From assembly GCA_910578455.1 (NCBI GenBank), contig CAJTQA010000041.1, positions 1 through 33,010 on the forward strand: DNA of 33,010 nt, given 5' to 3'. The translations under genes and the position numbers were made by a program. This DNA is from an uncultured Dorea sp. (GTDB taxonomy: Bacteria; Bacillota; Clostridia; Lachnospirales; Lachnospiraceae). This document shows, piece by piece, positions 1 through 6,968 of this stretch (within the stretch, counting starts at the first letter, position 1; each line of letters begins with the position of its first letter). A model generated the notes under the pieces. That model was not told where the DNA came from. It made no database searches and saw only the letters and a program-made list of their open reading frames with translations.

Positions 1-55
1 GTAGAGCACACGGCTGTTAACCGTGGGGTTGTTGGTTCGAGCCCAACTCGGGGAG
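1..55 (+). tRNA. tRNA-Asn (GTT), 5' part missing
   Basis: The window opens inside a tRNA. The anticodon arm pairs CACGG (9-13) with CCGTG (21-25) around the loop CTGTTAA, giving anticodon GTT at 16-18. The T arm GTTGG/CCAAC with loop TTCGAGC spans 31-47. The acceptor 3' strand TCGGGGA is at 48-54 with discriminator G at 55. The 5' acceptor strand and part of the D arm lie before base 1. tRNA-Asn genes are common insertion sites for integrative elements, which matters for the mobile debris that follows. Confidence 0.95.
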
Positions 56-62
56 TTAAGGA

Positions 63-95
63 AAGCCTGTAGACATTAGTGTTTATAGGTTTTTT
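63..95 (+). terminator. terminator after tRNA-Asn
   Basis: A 12-pair stem including G-U pairs, AAGCCTGTAGAC (63-74) against GTTTATAGGTTT (81-92), closes a six-base loop and runs into a T tract. It sits 8 bases after the tRNA end and probably ends that transcript. Confidence 0.7.
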
Positions 96-149
96 GCTAT
101 ATAAAACATCGCTAAAATCAGTATTATTATGAAGAATTATAAACCATGT

Positions 150-161
150 GGCTGTTAACCG
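150..161 (+). repeat. copy of tRNA-Asn anticodon arm, possible att remnant
   Basis: The 12-mer GGCTGTTAACCG recurs exactly from the tRNA-Asn anticodon arm (12-23), 138 bases downstream. Tyrosine recombinases often use anticodon-loop sequence as their core site, so this may be a scar of integration or excision. The match is short and could be chance. Confidence 0.35.
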
Positions 162-281
162 AAAATCAGAGTACATATCAATGGGTTACGAAAGTCATAA
201 TGTATCCATAAAGACCTCACCGAATCTATATGAGGTTTAATCTCTTACATAGCTAACTAAATAAACAAATAAACATACATA

Positions 282-320
282 CATCACTATCTGCCGAAAG
301 GCAGACAGTGATGGGTTTTC
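282..320 (+). terminator. strong rho-independent terminator
   Basis: CATCACT and TCTGCC (282-295, with an A at 289) pair with GGCAGA and AGTGATG (300-313) around a GAAA tetraloop, with one A-C mismatch, then GGTTTTCTTTT. No intact gene precedes it, so it presumably belonged to DNA that has been lost. Confidence 0.75.
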
Positions 321-326
321 TTTTAC

Positions 327-362
327 ATAGCCATTCCAATATTATTTGGGATGGCTATTTTT
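327..362 (+). terminator. second hairpin with T tract, just before parA remnant
   Basis: ATAGCCAT (327-334) pairs with ATGGCTAT (351-358), extended by T-G and two C-G pairs, and is followed by a T run. It lies 30 bases before the ParA start, so it is either a back-to-back terminator or an attenuator-like leader. It also shows that the longer upstream reading of ParA from 346 is not genuine. Confidence 0.55.
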
Positions 363-390
363 TATAAATTTCAGGAAGGAGGAAACGGAA

Positions 391-1020
391 ATGTCAGGAT
401 GCAAGGTGTTAGCCATAGCTAATCAAAAAGGAGGAACTGGAAAGACCACTTCTACCGTCAATCTGGGCATCGGATTGGCGAGGGAGGGAAAGAAAGTGTT
501 ACTTGTGGATGCGGACCCGCAAGGTGATCTGACTACTTCTTTGGGCTGGACAGACCAGGACAGTTTGCCTGTCACGCTGTCAACGCAGATGGAGAAGGTT
601 ATCCGTGACGAGCCAATCCAGGCAGGGGAAGGGGTGTTACACCATAAGGAGGGGGTAGACTTAATCCGGCAAACATTGAACTCTCAGGCATGGAGATGTT
701 GTTAGTCAATGCCATGAGCAGGGAGTATACATTGAGGTCATATCTGAGCGATATGAAGAAAGACTATGAGTACATTTTGATTGACTGCATGCCAAGCCTT
801 GGGATGCTTACAATCAATGCCCTTGCAGCGGCGGACAGCGTGGTGATGCCCGTTCAGGCTCATTACTTGCCGTTAAAGGGCATGACTCAGCCTGTAAAGA
901 CCATAGGCAAGGTGCAGCGTCAGATCAATCCAAGGCTGAAGATAGACGGCGTTGTGCTTACCCTTGCGGATATGCGGACGAACCTTGCACGGAGTACAGC
1001 CGACAGCCTGAAGGAGAATT
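391..1020 (+). pseudogene. ParA/Soj-type partition ATPase, frameshifted and truncated
   Basis: This is the remnant of a plasmid/ICE-type ParA ATPase, which segregates DNA as a nucleoid-bound dimer. The start at 391 follows AGGAAGGAGG. The deviant Walker A (KGGTGKTT) lies near residues 12-19, then VDADPQGD. After codon GVDL (661-663) one base is missing from the next codon, so the frame shifts; the expected continuation PANIELSGMEM resumes at 666 in another frame and runs through DYEYILIDCMPSLG and VMPVQAHYLPLKGM to DSLKEN. At about 1018-1020 homology stops where transposase sequence begins, so the C-terminal third is missing. Family members are about 260-275 residues long. No ParB is in view. 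Two independent lesions make function unlikely. Confidence 0.85.
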
Positions 1021-1616
1021 AGGAAACTTGTTGTAAATGCGCGCCATATGAAAAACGTCTCCGGCAAGAAAACTGATATGCGGGATTCCGAATGGATTTC
1101 CACCCTGCTGCGCGCCGGGCTTTTGAATGGCAGCTTCATCCCTGAAAAAAGGATACGGGAGTTCCATGACCTGAATCGTTACCGCAAAAGTGTCATCCGT
1201 GATATCACATCCCAGAAAAACAGGGTTGAGAAGTTCTTGCAAAGCTCGGGTTTTCGGCTGTCCTCTTTTATTTCTGATATTTTTGGCGCTTCTAGCAGAA
1301 ACATCATCCTGCATCTCACCCGACACGGCCAGATTGACAGGACTGCCCTTGACTCCTGCTTAAAGACAAAGACGAGAAACCGTATAGATGAAATCCTCAT
1401 GTCCGTAAATGGGACACTTTCCGAACACCAGAAATCTTTCTTAAAAATCCTCATGGGCCATTACGACTCTTTAAAGGAACATCTTACTGAGATTGAAACG
1501 AACCTTAGGGAAGATATGGCTCCCTTTGCCTTACAGGTTGAACAGCTGAACAGCATCTATGGAATAAGCACAGCAGCTTCCTATGCAGTCATTGCTAAAA
1601 TCGGCATTGACATGTT
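1021..1616 (+). pseudogene. IS110-family transposase remnant (middle part)
   Basis: The reading frame from 1024 gives KLVVNARHMKNV and then GKKTDMRDSEW, the conserved D-x-x-D region of the N-terminal RuvC-like DEDD domain of IS110 transposases. The initiating residues and the first acidic motifs are absent. The frame continues through a helical spacer and ends in LNSIYGISTAASYAVIAKIG, the start of the C-terminal Tnp_IS116/IS110/IS902 domain, and is cut at about 1616 before the serine motif. It interrupts parA and is itself joined to a CHAP-domain fragment. It is clearly different from the intact transposase at 3523-4644, so it is a second, older IS lineage. Confidence 0.8.
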
Positions 1617-1766
1617 GGGATTGTGGAGAAATGTGAGAACGGGCGCGTGTATACGGTGGATGGGAATTCTGGGAATGCGGTGAGGAAAAGGAGATATGCT
1701 GTGAATTATAGGGTGATTATTGGGGTATGGTTTATTATTCAGGAAAAATGGAATTATCTTATTTAG
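1617..1766 (+). pseudogene. CHAP-domain amidase C-terminal fragment
   Basis: In frame from 1617 the translation GIVEKCENGRVYTVDGNSG, followed by residues including RKRRY, matches the end of CHAP/NlpC-like cell-wall hydrolases of conjugative transposons (pattern HVGIV, then VYT-EGNSGD, then a basic R-Y strand). Only this tail is present, with no start and no catalytic cysteine; a stop is at 1764-1766. Such amidases locally open the wall during conjugation, so this supports an origin in an ICE. The overlapping transposase frame hides the fragment. The identification rests on a short motif. Confidence 0.55.
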
Positions 1767-1800
1767 AAGAAAATTATGGAAATTCAGACGTAATATATTG

Positions 1801-1829
1801 TTGAAAAGGGGAATCAGAGATAGTATAAT
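1801..1829 (+). promoter_or_regulatory. sigma-A promoter for the REC-ABC gene
   Basis: TTGAAA (1801-1806), a 17-base spacer and a perfect TATAAT (1824-1829) lie 65 bases before the start at 1894. Confidence 0.75.
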
Positions 1830-1893
1830 TGGGGGAACAAATAATTGGCAATACATATGTATTGTGGATTAGAACACAAACGAGGAGCCAGAT

Positions 1894-3087
1894 ATGAAGA
1901 TAGCAATCTGCGATGATGAAAAAATGGAAACAACTTTTTTAACAGAACTATTGCAAAGCTATTATGAAAATGAATGCGAGATTGATTTTTTCTATTCTGG
2001 AAAGAAATTGCTGGAAAGCGGAAAACATTATGAAATATATTTCCTTGATATAGATATTAGGGATATGAGTGGAATTACAGTGGCAGAGGAAATCAGGAAG
2101 GAAGATGTGCGGGCATTTATTGTGTTTGTTACGAATTACGGTGATTTTTTCCAGAGGGCATTTACCGTGCATGCGTTTGAGTATATGATGAAACCCATTG
2201 AGAAAGACAGGCTGTATAAAATACTAAATGAGATATGCCGATATCAGGAAGAAGACTGCCAGAACAAGGAACTTAGCTTTAAAGGGGTACAAGGCATCGT
2301 AAGGGTAAAGGTGGGAAATATTTGCTATTTTGAATTCATGGACAGGAGAAGAATGTTAGAGCTGGAGGAGTGGGAGAGGGAAGAGATAAACGCAGAAGAC
2401 CAAAGCAAGTTTTTAAAGGATAGAAAAATTGAGGGTATAGAATTAAAAAATGTTTGTTTTTCATATGGAAGTAAACGGGTTTTAGAAGGACTTGATCTCT
2501 GCTTTAATAGTCCAGGGCTGTATACGATTCTGGGGGAAAATGGAAGTGGAAAGACAACAATATTAAAGCTGATAGAACGACTGTATGACAGCACAGGCGG
2601 AGAGATTCTGATTAATCAGAGAGACATTAAAGAATATAATCTGTCGAATTTACGCACTGGTCTGGCGTATATGGCGAAAGAGCCGTATTTTGCCCGGGAT
2701 ACAGTATTGAACAACCTGATGATAGGAACGAGTGGAGTGACAGAGGATGAGGCGGTTGAAACGTGTAGAAGAGTTGGGATCCACAATGATATTATGAAAC
2801 TACCCGATAAATATCAGACAGTGGTGGAACCTCAAGGCAGGAATTTTTCCAGTGGTCAAAAGCAAAAGCTTGGGTTTGCCCGTCTTTTGCTGCAGGGAGC
2901 ATCGGTGTTTCTTCTGGATGAAGTGACTTCTGACCTGGATGATATCTCGCGAAAGAGAGTCTGGCAGATTATTTTGGAATTAGCAGAGGAACATATTGTG
3001 ATCAATGTCATGCATTATGGGGAATATATAGAAAGCAGCAGGGAGATATTTACGATATCAGAAGGGAAAGCAAAGCGTGTCGGTTAA
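1894..3087 (+). CDS. chimeric response-regulator / ABC-ATPase protein
   Basis: This 397-residue protein has an unusual domain order. Residues 1-120 are a LytR/AgrA-like receiver with acidic D7-D8, phospho-acceptor D52 (FLDIDI), T80 and K100. Residues 125-152 read like the start of a LytTR DNA-binding domain (KELSFKGVQGIVRVKVGNIC), which then stops. From about 153 the sequence is the nucleotide-binding half of an ABC exporter: Walker A GENGSGKTT (214-222), signature FSSGQ (318-322), Walker B VFLLDE (338-343), D-loop SDLD and H-loop H374. The Q-loop glutamine appears to be K262 (YMAKEP). No membrane segments are present. RBS: GAGGAGCC before ATG. The likely origin is a deletion joining the regulator and transporter genes of a bacteriocin/peptide locus. 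It is intact and has a good promoter, so it may be expressed, but its function is unknown. Confidence 0.8.
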   Translation: MKIAICDDEKMETTFLTELLQSYYENECEIDFFYSGKKLLESGKHYEIYFLDIDIRDMSGITVAEEIRKEDVRAFIVFVTNYGDFFQRAFTVHAFEYMMKPIEKDRLYKILNEICRYQEEDCQNKELSFKGVQGIVRVKVGNICYFEFMDRRRMLELEEWEREEINAEDQSKFLKDRKIEGIELKNVCFSYGSKRVLEGLDLCFNSPGLYTILGENGSGKTTILKLIERLYDSTGGEILINQRDIKEYNLSNLRTGLAYMAKEPYFARDTVLNNLMIGTSGVTEDEAVETCRRVGIHNDIMKLPDKYQTVVEPQGRNFSSGQKQKLGFARLLLQGASVFLLDEVTSDLDDISRKRVWQIILELAEEHIVINVMHYGEYIESSREIFTISEGKAKRVG

Positions 3088-3132
3088 AAAAGCAAATATA
3101 TCTTAAAATTGATGGCTTAATATTTTTAAATC

Positions 3133-3423
3133 ACAAATGATGCTGTATTTGTAGCAATATCAGAGGAAGAACGCAAAGTGCGGGCAGTAGAGCAGAATGA
3201 AATCTTAGTGCTGTTACAATCGTGTACGAACTGCTGGGATCAGCTGCTGATCTTGCTGGCGGTGGAGACGGGTTATCGGATTGGGGAACTTCTTGGGATT
3301 GACTATACGAAAGATATTGATTTCCGAAATCATACTATAAGGATGTATTTTAGGGACGACAATGAAAACAGGACAAGGACGAAGAATAGAAGAGGTGGAT
3401 TCGAGACTGTTTGGACAATATGA
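3133..3423 (+). pseudogene. tyrosine recombinase (phage integrase) fragment
   Basis: From about 3133 the frame reads AISEEERKVRAVEQNEI and then LLAVETGYRIGELLGIDY, the box I region with the first catalytic arginine of tyrosine recombinases, then DIDFRNHTIRMYFRDDNE. Both the N-terminal DNA-binding half and the C-terminal part with the H-x-x-R, H/W and Tyr motifs are missing, and the frame breaks down at about 3400. It lies just outside the left end of the insertion sequence. It is probably a remnant of an ICE integrase. Confidence 0.75.
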
Positions 3424-3431
3424 AGTGACCT

Positions 3432-3440
3432 CACATTTGT
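3432..3440 (+). repeat. left subterminal inverted repeat of the IS
   Basis: CACATTTGT, exact inverse of 5007-5015. The surrounding ATTTGTAGCAA (3435-3445) also occurs at 3146-3156 in the recombinase fragment, which could reflect the insertion site or an earlier rearrangement. Confidence 0.5.
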
Positions 3441-3522
3441 AGCAACGTGGATTTACCTGTATACTAAGTTGTTGGAAAAACAATGGTAACAGGGATTACC
3501 GCATACAAAAGGAGACCACCTA

Positions 3523-4644
3523 ATGAAAAGAATACTACGAATCGGAATGGATGTCCGTAGCACAAACTACACCTTATGCGCCATTGAGCCAAGATTTGAC
3601 GGGGATGACATTATCTACGCGAATATCAAGGTAACACCAGAACCGGACAATATCGTGCAATTCATTGAAAATATAAAGAAAAAAGTAAAAGATGAATGCG
3701 ATATTCTCTGCGGTTATGAGGCAGGATGCCTGGGCTTTTCTTTATACCACGAACTGGTGAAAAAGGGAATCCGCTGTGTGATTCTGGCACCGACCACAAT
3801 GATGACACAGCAGGGAAAACGGATCAAAACAGATAAGAGGGATGCGCTGATAATAGCGCAGTGCCTGGCCTATGGTGGTTACCATGCGGTACACATCCCG
3901 ACAGATAAAGATGACGATGTCAAAGTATATCTGTGCATGAGGGACGACCATAAACAGGATTTAAAAAAGACAAAACAGAGGATCAGTGCATTCTGTTTAA
4001 GCCAGGGATGCCATTATGATGGCGGGAAGTGGACGCAGACGCATTTCAAGTGGTTGAAAGCACTGGAGCTAAGCGGACTGGACAGGGAAACCCTCGGCGA
4101 GTATCTGATCACATATGAATACCAGACGAACCGGATAGAGAGTTTTGATAGGAGGATAGAGGAACTGGCGTCCGAAACGGAGTATGTGGAAAAAGTCAAG
4201 AAGCTGGTATGTTTTCTGGGAGTAAAAACCCATACGGCGTTATCCTGTCTGGTAGAGACCGGGGATTTCAAGAGATTTGCGAAAGGGAACATCTATGCTG
4301 CATATCTGGGGCTGGTGCCGGGGGAGGATTCGAGCAGTGGCAGTATTAACAGGTTTCCGATTACCAAAGAGGGGAACAGCCATTTGAGAAAACTTCTTAC
4401 AGAAGCGTCAGGAGGGATATGCAAAGGGCAGATCGGGCATAAATCAAAAGATCTAAAAGCGAGGCAGTATGGCAACCCGCCGGAGGTGATCGCCTATGCA
4501 GACAAAGCAAATGAGAGGCTGAGAAGAAAGTATTGCAGGATGATAAGGCATGGAAAGAAAAGGAATATAGCGGTAACGGCGGTTGCAAGGGAACTTGCCT
4601 GCTTCATATGGGGCATGATGACAGACAACATCAGCACGGCGTGA
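3523..4644 (+). CDS. IS110-family transposase (DEDD, bridge-RNA guided)
   Basis: 373 residues, full family length. The enzyme recombines IS ends with a target as an RNA-guided recombinase. The N-terminal RuvC-like domain shows the DEDD set: D10 (GMDV), E66 (GYEAG), D104 and D107 (KTDKRDA). A helical spacer follows. The C-terminal Tnp domain has the helix-hairpin-helix-like KLVCFLGVKTHTAL (about 227-240) and the serine-rich motif PGEDSSSGSINRFPITKEGN (about 266-285), where the catalytic serine is expected at 270-274. The ATG follows AAAGGAGA at good spacing. All motifs are intact, so the element may be active. A long structured non-coding stretch follows immediately. Confidence 0.92.
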   Translation: MKRILRIGMDVRSTNYTLCAIEPRFDGDDIIYANIKVTPEPDNIVQFIENIKKKVKDECDILCGYEAGCLGFSLYHELVKKGIRCVILAPTTMMTQQGKRIKTDKRDALIIAQCLAYGGYHAVHIPTDKDDDVKVYLCMRDDHKQDLKKTKQRISAFCLSQGCHYDGGKWTQTHFKWLKALELSGLDRETLGEYLITYEYQTNRIESFDRRIEELASETEYVEKVKKLVCFLGVKTHTALSCLVETGDFKRFAKGNIYAAYLGLVPGEDSSSGSINRFPITKEGNSHLRKLLTEASGGICKGQIGHKSKDLKARQYGNPPEVIAYADKANERLRRKYCRMIRHGKKRNIAVTAVARELACFIWGMMTDNISTA

Positions 4645-4649
4645 TATCA

Positions 4650-4900
4650 GAATGCCATCCGTCCGTTAAGGGTAAATAAACTGCTGTGCAGCCCTTGACA
4701 GCCAGCTGTCACTCCGATAGATGGCATACAAGCGGATTAAGCAGGAAAAACTGCGTAATCCGCAGCAGCAAAAAATGACAACAACAAAGCAACAGGGAAG
4801 ATATCTTGAAGAAGCCTTTTTGGATTTCAAGGTTCGGGTTATCTGCGGTACCTCCATGTCGGCAGTGTAGGAATACATTGATCCACGCAATTGGACAGCA
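4650..4900 (+). ncRNA. candidate bridge RNA (seekRNA) of the IS
   Basis: The non-coding segment after the transposase folds by eye into several hairpins. ATGCCATC near 4653 pairs with GATGGCAT near 4722, enclosing GACAGC-CA-GCTGTC (4697-4710). A 13-position stem GCGGATTA-A-GCAG (4732-4744) pairs with CTGC-G-TAATCCGC (4751-4763) around GAAAAA, with one mismatch. IS1111-type elements encode their guide RNA here. The limits and the target- and donor-binding loops are not determined. Confidence 0.5.
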
Positions 4901-5006
4901 GAACCTACGGCGAACCATTGACCTGAGGTAACCAATCCACGAATAACGGAGTGGCCAAATGCTAGGAACTGTTAATCAGAGGGTTTCTCCAAGATATCTT
5001 CCAAAA

Positions 5007-5015
5007 ACAAATGTG
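5007..5015 (+). repeat. right subterminal inverted repeat of the IS
   Basis: ACAAATGTG, the exact inverse of the left copy at 3432-3440. Confidence 0.5.
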
Positions 5016-5016
5016 G

Positions 5017-5245
5017 GTTTTGTTAGAGAAAAATCGTCTTATACAATGGGAACCAGATCGTTATTTTTTATGGTTCCAATTCCTGGAGCTACACGAGATT
5101 GGGGCATATTGATGATCTGACCGGTTGGGAGGAAGCGCTTGGAAGAGGAGATGTGACGGTGATTTTTTCACTGGGATAGGGCTTTGAGAGAATATGTAGG
5201 TCAGTTTCTGCTGAAAGGAAGTCAAAATTTGTAAAATGTGGATAC
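5017..5245. other. gene-free debris right of the IS
   Basis: No gene is recognised. One frame (5096-5179, plus) reads RLGHIDDLTGWEEALGRGD followed by VTVIFSLG and a stop, which looks like the tail of a real protein that I cannot name. It has no start. Confidence 0.3.
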
Positions 5246-5274
5246 TTGCGTCTTGTTAATGTGTAAAATATAAA
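5246..5274 (+). promoter_or_regulatory. promoter for the C_GCAxxG gene
   Basis: TTGCGT (5246-5251), a 17-base spacer and TATAAA (5269-5274), about 150 bases before the start at 5423. The leader holds an imperfect GGGCT/AGCCC hairpin near 5320-5352. Confidence 0.5.
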
Positions 5275-5422
5275 GTTTCTATAAAAAAATGAACCGGAAT
5301 CATGCTGCATTCAAACTTTTGGGCTGTTTATTTTCCTGTGCGGTCAGCCCTTTAAAATGTTTGCAAAAATGGACAAATATTATGGAGGAACTAGTAAAAT
5401 TAAGCAGTCATTGAGGTGATGT

Positions 5423-5869
5423 ATGATGAAAGAATATATAATAAACCGGGTACATGAATTGTACTGGGATGAAGATATAAATTGTGCGAGAACAACTATC
5501 ATATGTTTGAGCGAATTATTTGAAATTTCTTTGGAACCGCAAACAATCTGGTCGGCAGTTGGATTGCATGGAGCTGGCGGATATAGGGCGCAGTGCGGCT
5601 TAGTTGAAGGCGCGCTTATGTTTATAGGAATTTATCTTCATATGTTGGGAAAAACAGAAGATGAAATTGTATCTGACTGTTATAATTTTGCATCTTCCTT
5701 TGATAAAACATTTGGCTCGTTAAGATGCTTTGAATTGCGTCCTACAGGCTTTTCGGAGAGTGATTCACCACATATGTGTGAAAAATTGACTTGTAATGGA
5801 ATCGAATTTGCATATCAATATATTTTAGAAATCACAGAGCAGAAGAACGTCACAGGTTTACAAGAATGA
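5423..5869 (+). CDS. C_GCAxxG_C_C family putative redox protein
   Basis: 148 residues. Spaced cysteines and a glycine-rich turn (NCARTTIICL near residue 20; AVGLHGAGGYRAQCGLVEGA near 45-64; then CYNF, LRCFEL and MCEKLTCNG) match the C_GCAxxG_C_C family, small proteins of unproven function thought to use the cysteines for redox chemistry or metal binding. The canonical GCA motif is altered here. The start at 5423 follows GAGGTGAT; an ATG at 5426 is equally possible. It stands alone between mobile remnants, with its own promoter. No signal peptide is seen, so it is probably cytoplasmic. Confidence 0.6.
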   Translation: MMKEYIINRVHELYWDEDINCARTTIICLSELFEISLEPQTIWSAVGLHGAGGYRAQCGLVEGALMFIGIYLHMLGKTEDEIVSDCYNFASSFDKTFGSLRCFELRPTGFSESDSPHMCEKLTCNGIEFAYQYILEITEQKNVTGLQE

Positions 5870-6023
5870 AAGAACACAGATCTGCAGACATATATCGCCA
5901 ATATGGCATCGACAGGGCAACAGTTCCGAATCGGAAATTCAGACGTTTTTGCCAGAAAGACTTTAGCAGAATGGTAGTCACATAAAATTGAGTAACCGCC
6001 GATGAACCAAGCCGCATATTAAG
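5870..6023 (+). other. possible gene fragment after the C_GCAxxG gene
   Basis: Directly after the stop at 5867-5869 and in the same frame, 5870-5977 reads on through TYIANMASTGQQFRIGNSDV and FARKTLAEW to a stop. It looks protein-like but is unidentified and has no start codon with a ribosome site. It may be a remnant of another mobile-element gene. Confidence 0.25.
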
Positions 6024-6056
6024 ACAGGAAATCAAGAAACGGATTCCTGTTTTTTT
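6024..6056 (+). terminator. terminator downstream of the C_GCAxxG gene
   Basis: ACAGGAA (6024-6030) pairs with TTCCTGT (6044-6050), followed by six T residues. Confidence 0.6.
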
Positions 6057-6116
6057 GCGCCTTGACCGAAATATGCAGTTTCACAAAAAATCCGCCCGAC
6101 ATTCTTTTGTAATCCA

Positions 6117-6230
6117 GTGATTACATCCAACAACATTTTGACCACGGGGAATTTACAGAAACAATTAATTCTGTTTGCACTCCCCATACTATTAGGCAGC
6201 CTGTTTCAGCAGCTTTATCGCAAAGTATGA
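6117..6230 (+). pseudogene. MATE-family transporter N-terminal fragment
   Basis: A short frame translates to TTGNLQKQLILFALPILLGS followed by LFQQLYRKV and a stop. The ALPILLGSLFQQLY stretch is typical of the first membrane helix of MATE multidrug/Na+ antiporters. Everything after the first helix is missing. The frame can be read from a GTG at 6117 without a convincing ribosome site. Confidence 0.6.
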
Positions 6231-6303
6231 AAAACTATGATACAGCAGTTAGCCATGCACAGAGAAGAAAAACGTCGTGAAAAAATTTCCCAACAGATTG
6301 TAA

Positions 6304-6417
6304 CAGGAGCATTTTGTCTGGGAAATGCTCTACGACAATTATGTCATTATGTGCGAGGCAGCGTTGCGCTGGACTCAGCAGTTTCGCGAGGAACTGGAAC
6401 ATTTTAAAAACTTATAA
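6304..6417 (+). pseudogene. PadR-like regulator C-terminal fragment
   Basis: From 6304 the frame reads EHFVWEMLYDNYVIMCEAAL and then RWTQQFREELEHFKNL with a stop at 6415-6417. The amphipathic helix with a W-x-x-x-F-x-E-E-L pattern resembles the C-terminal dimerisation helix of PadR-type repressors. The winged-helix part is absent. The identification is tentative. Confidence 0.35.
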
Positions 6418-6432
6418 AATGTCAGATTACAC

Positions 6433-6461
6433 TTGACAAAATCTGGAAATAGAATTAGAAT
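6433..6461 (+). promoter_or_regulatory. perR promoter
   Basis: Perfect TTGACA (6433-6438), a 17-base spacer and TAGAAT (6456-6461). The -10 is embedded in ATTAGAATAAAT, itself a half PerR-box. Confidence 0.85.
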
Positions 6462-6474
6462 AAATACAAGATAT

Positions 6475-6489
6475 TTAGAATAATTCTAA
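6475..6489 (+). promoter_or_regulatory. PerR box
   Basis: TTAGAATAATTCTAA fits the PerR operator consensus TTAnAATnATTnTAA at every fixed position. It lies just downstream of the -10 and 26 bases before the start at 6516, where a bound repressor would block transcription, so autoregulation is likely. Confidence 0.9.
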
Positions 6490-6515
6490 TTGTTGGATAT
6501 ACGGGTGGTGTGAAT

Positions 6516-6902
6516 ATGACAAAGTATGAAAAAGAAATATATCACATTATTACCGCATCTATGGAGCATTTGACCGTTGAACAGATATTCGCGGAACTCA
6601 AAGAAAAATATCCGGGCGTAGTTATCGCAACGGTATATAATAATGTGAATAAACTGTGGGAAGCCGGCCTGATTCGCAAGATATCTGTTGAAAATATGCC
6701 GGACAGATATGACCGCGCAGTACGGCATGACCATCTGGTGTGCCAGCGCTGCGGGCGGCTGGCGGATATTTCATTTGACGATCTGACGGCTCCCCTGAGC
6801 GAGATGGTAGGAAGAGATTTTTTGTACTATGATCTGAAAGTATATTATCTATGCCCTTCGTGCAGGGAAAAAGAAGGCGGGAGTCCATTTGCCCAGGGAT
6901 AA
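6516..6902 (+). CDS. perR: PerR, Fur-family peroxide-sensing repressor
   Basis: 128 residues. N-terminal winged helix (LTVEQIFAELKEKYPGVVIA, then TVYNNVNKLWEAGLI with the recognition helix), then a metal-binding dimerisation domain with RYDRAVRHDHLVC and two structural-zinc pairs, CQRC and CPSC. PerR proteins sense peroxide by metal-catalysed oxidation of histidine ligands; the RYD plus H-x-H pattern and the PerR box upstream favour PerR over Fur. The ATG at 6516 is preferred over a GTG at 6510 because GGGTGG lies seven bases upstream of it. The next genes (rubredoxin, rubrerythrin) are typical PerR targets and probably cotranscribed: no terminator is seen in the 66- and 76-base gaps. Confidence 0.9.
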   Translation: MTKYEKEIYHIITASMEHLTVEQIFAELKEKYPGVVIATVYNNVNKLWEAGLIRKISVENMPDRYDRAVRHDHLVCQRCGRLADISFDDLTAPLSEMVGRDFLYYDLKVYYLCPSCREKEGGSPFAQG

Positions 6903-6968
6903 GGATCGGAACATAATAAAAATGCAGGCTGTGTGCAGAGACACAGGAACGAATCAGGAGGTGCCGCT

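Larger units (their letters stand above)
3431..5016 (+). mobile_element. IS110-family element, IS1111-like, apparently complete
   Basis: About 1.59 kb holding one transposase gene (3523-4644) with a short left flank (about 90 bases) and a long right flank (about 370 bases). CACATTTGT at 3432-3440 is an exact inverted match of ACAAATGTG at 5007-5015. The IS1111 group is known for subterminal inverted repeats and for a long non-coding segment after the transposase, unlike the IS110 group, where the RNA precedes the gene. The exact ends and any target duplication cannot be fixed from one copy; boundaries may be off by some tens of bases. Confidence 0.65.

Noticed and set aside
346..390. Longer ParA start at 346
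   Set aside because: It lies within a terminator-like hairpin; the ATG at 391 has AGGAAGGAGG upstream and gives the normal family start.
1048..4644. The two IS110-type transposases as copies of one element
   Set aside because: The preserved parts (KNVSGKKTDMRDSEW versus QQGKRIKTDKRDALI) are too different; they are separate lineages.
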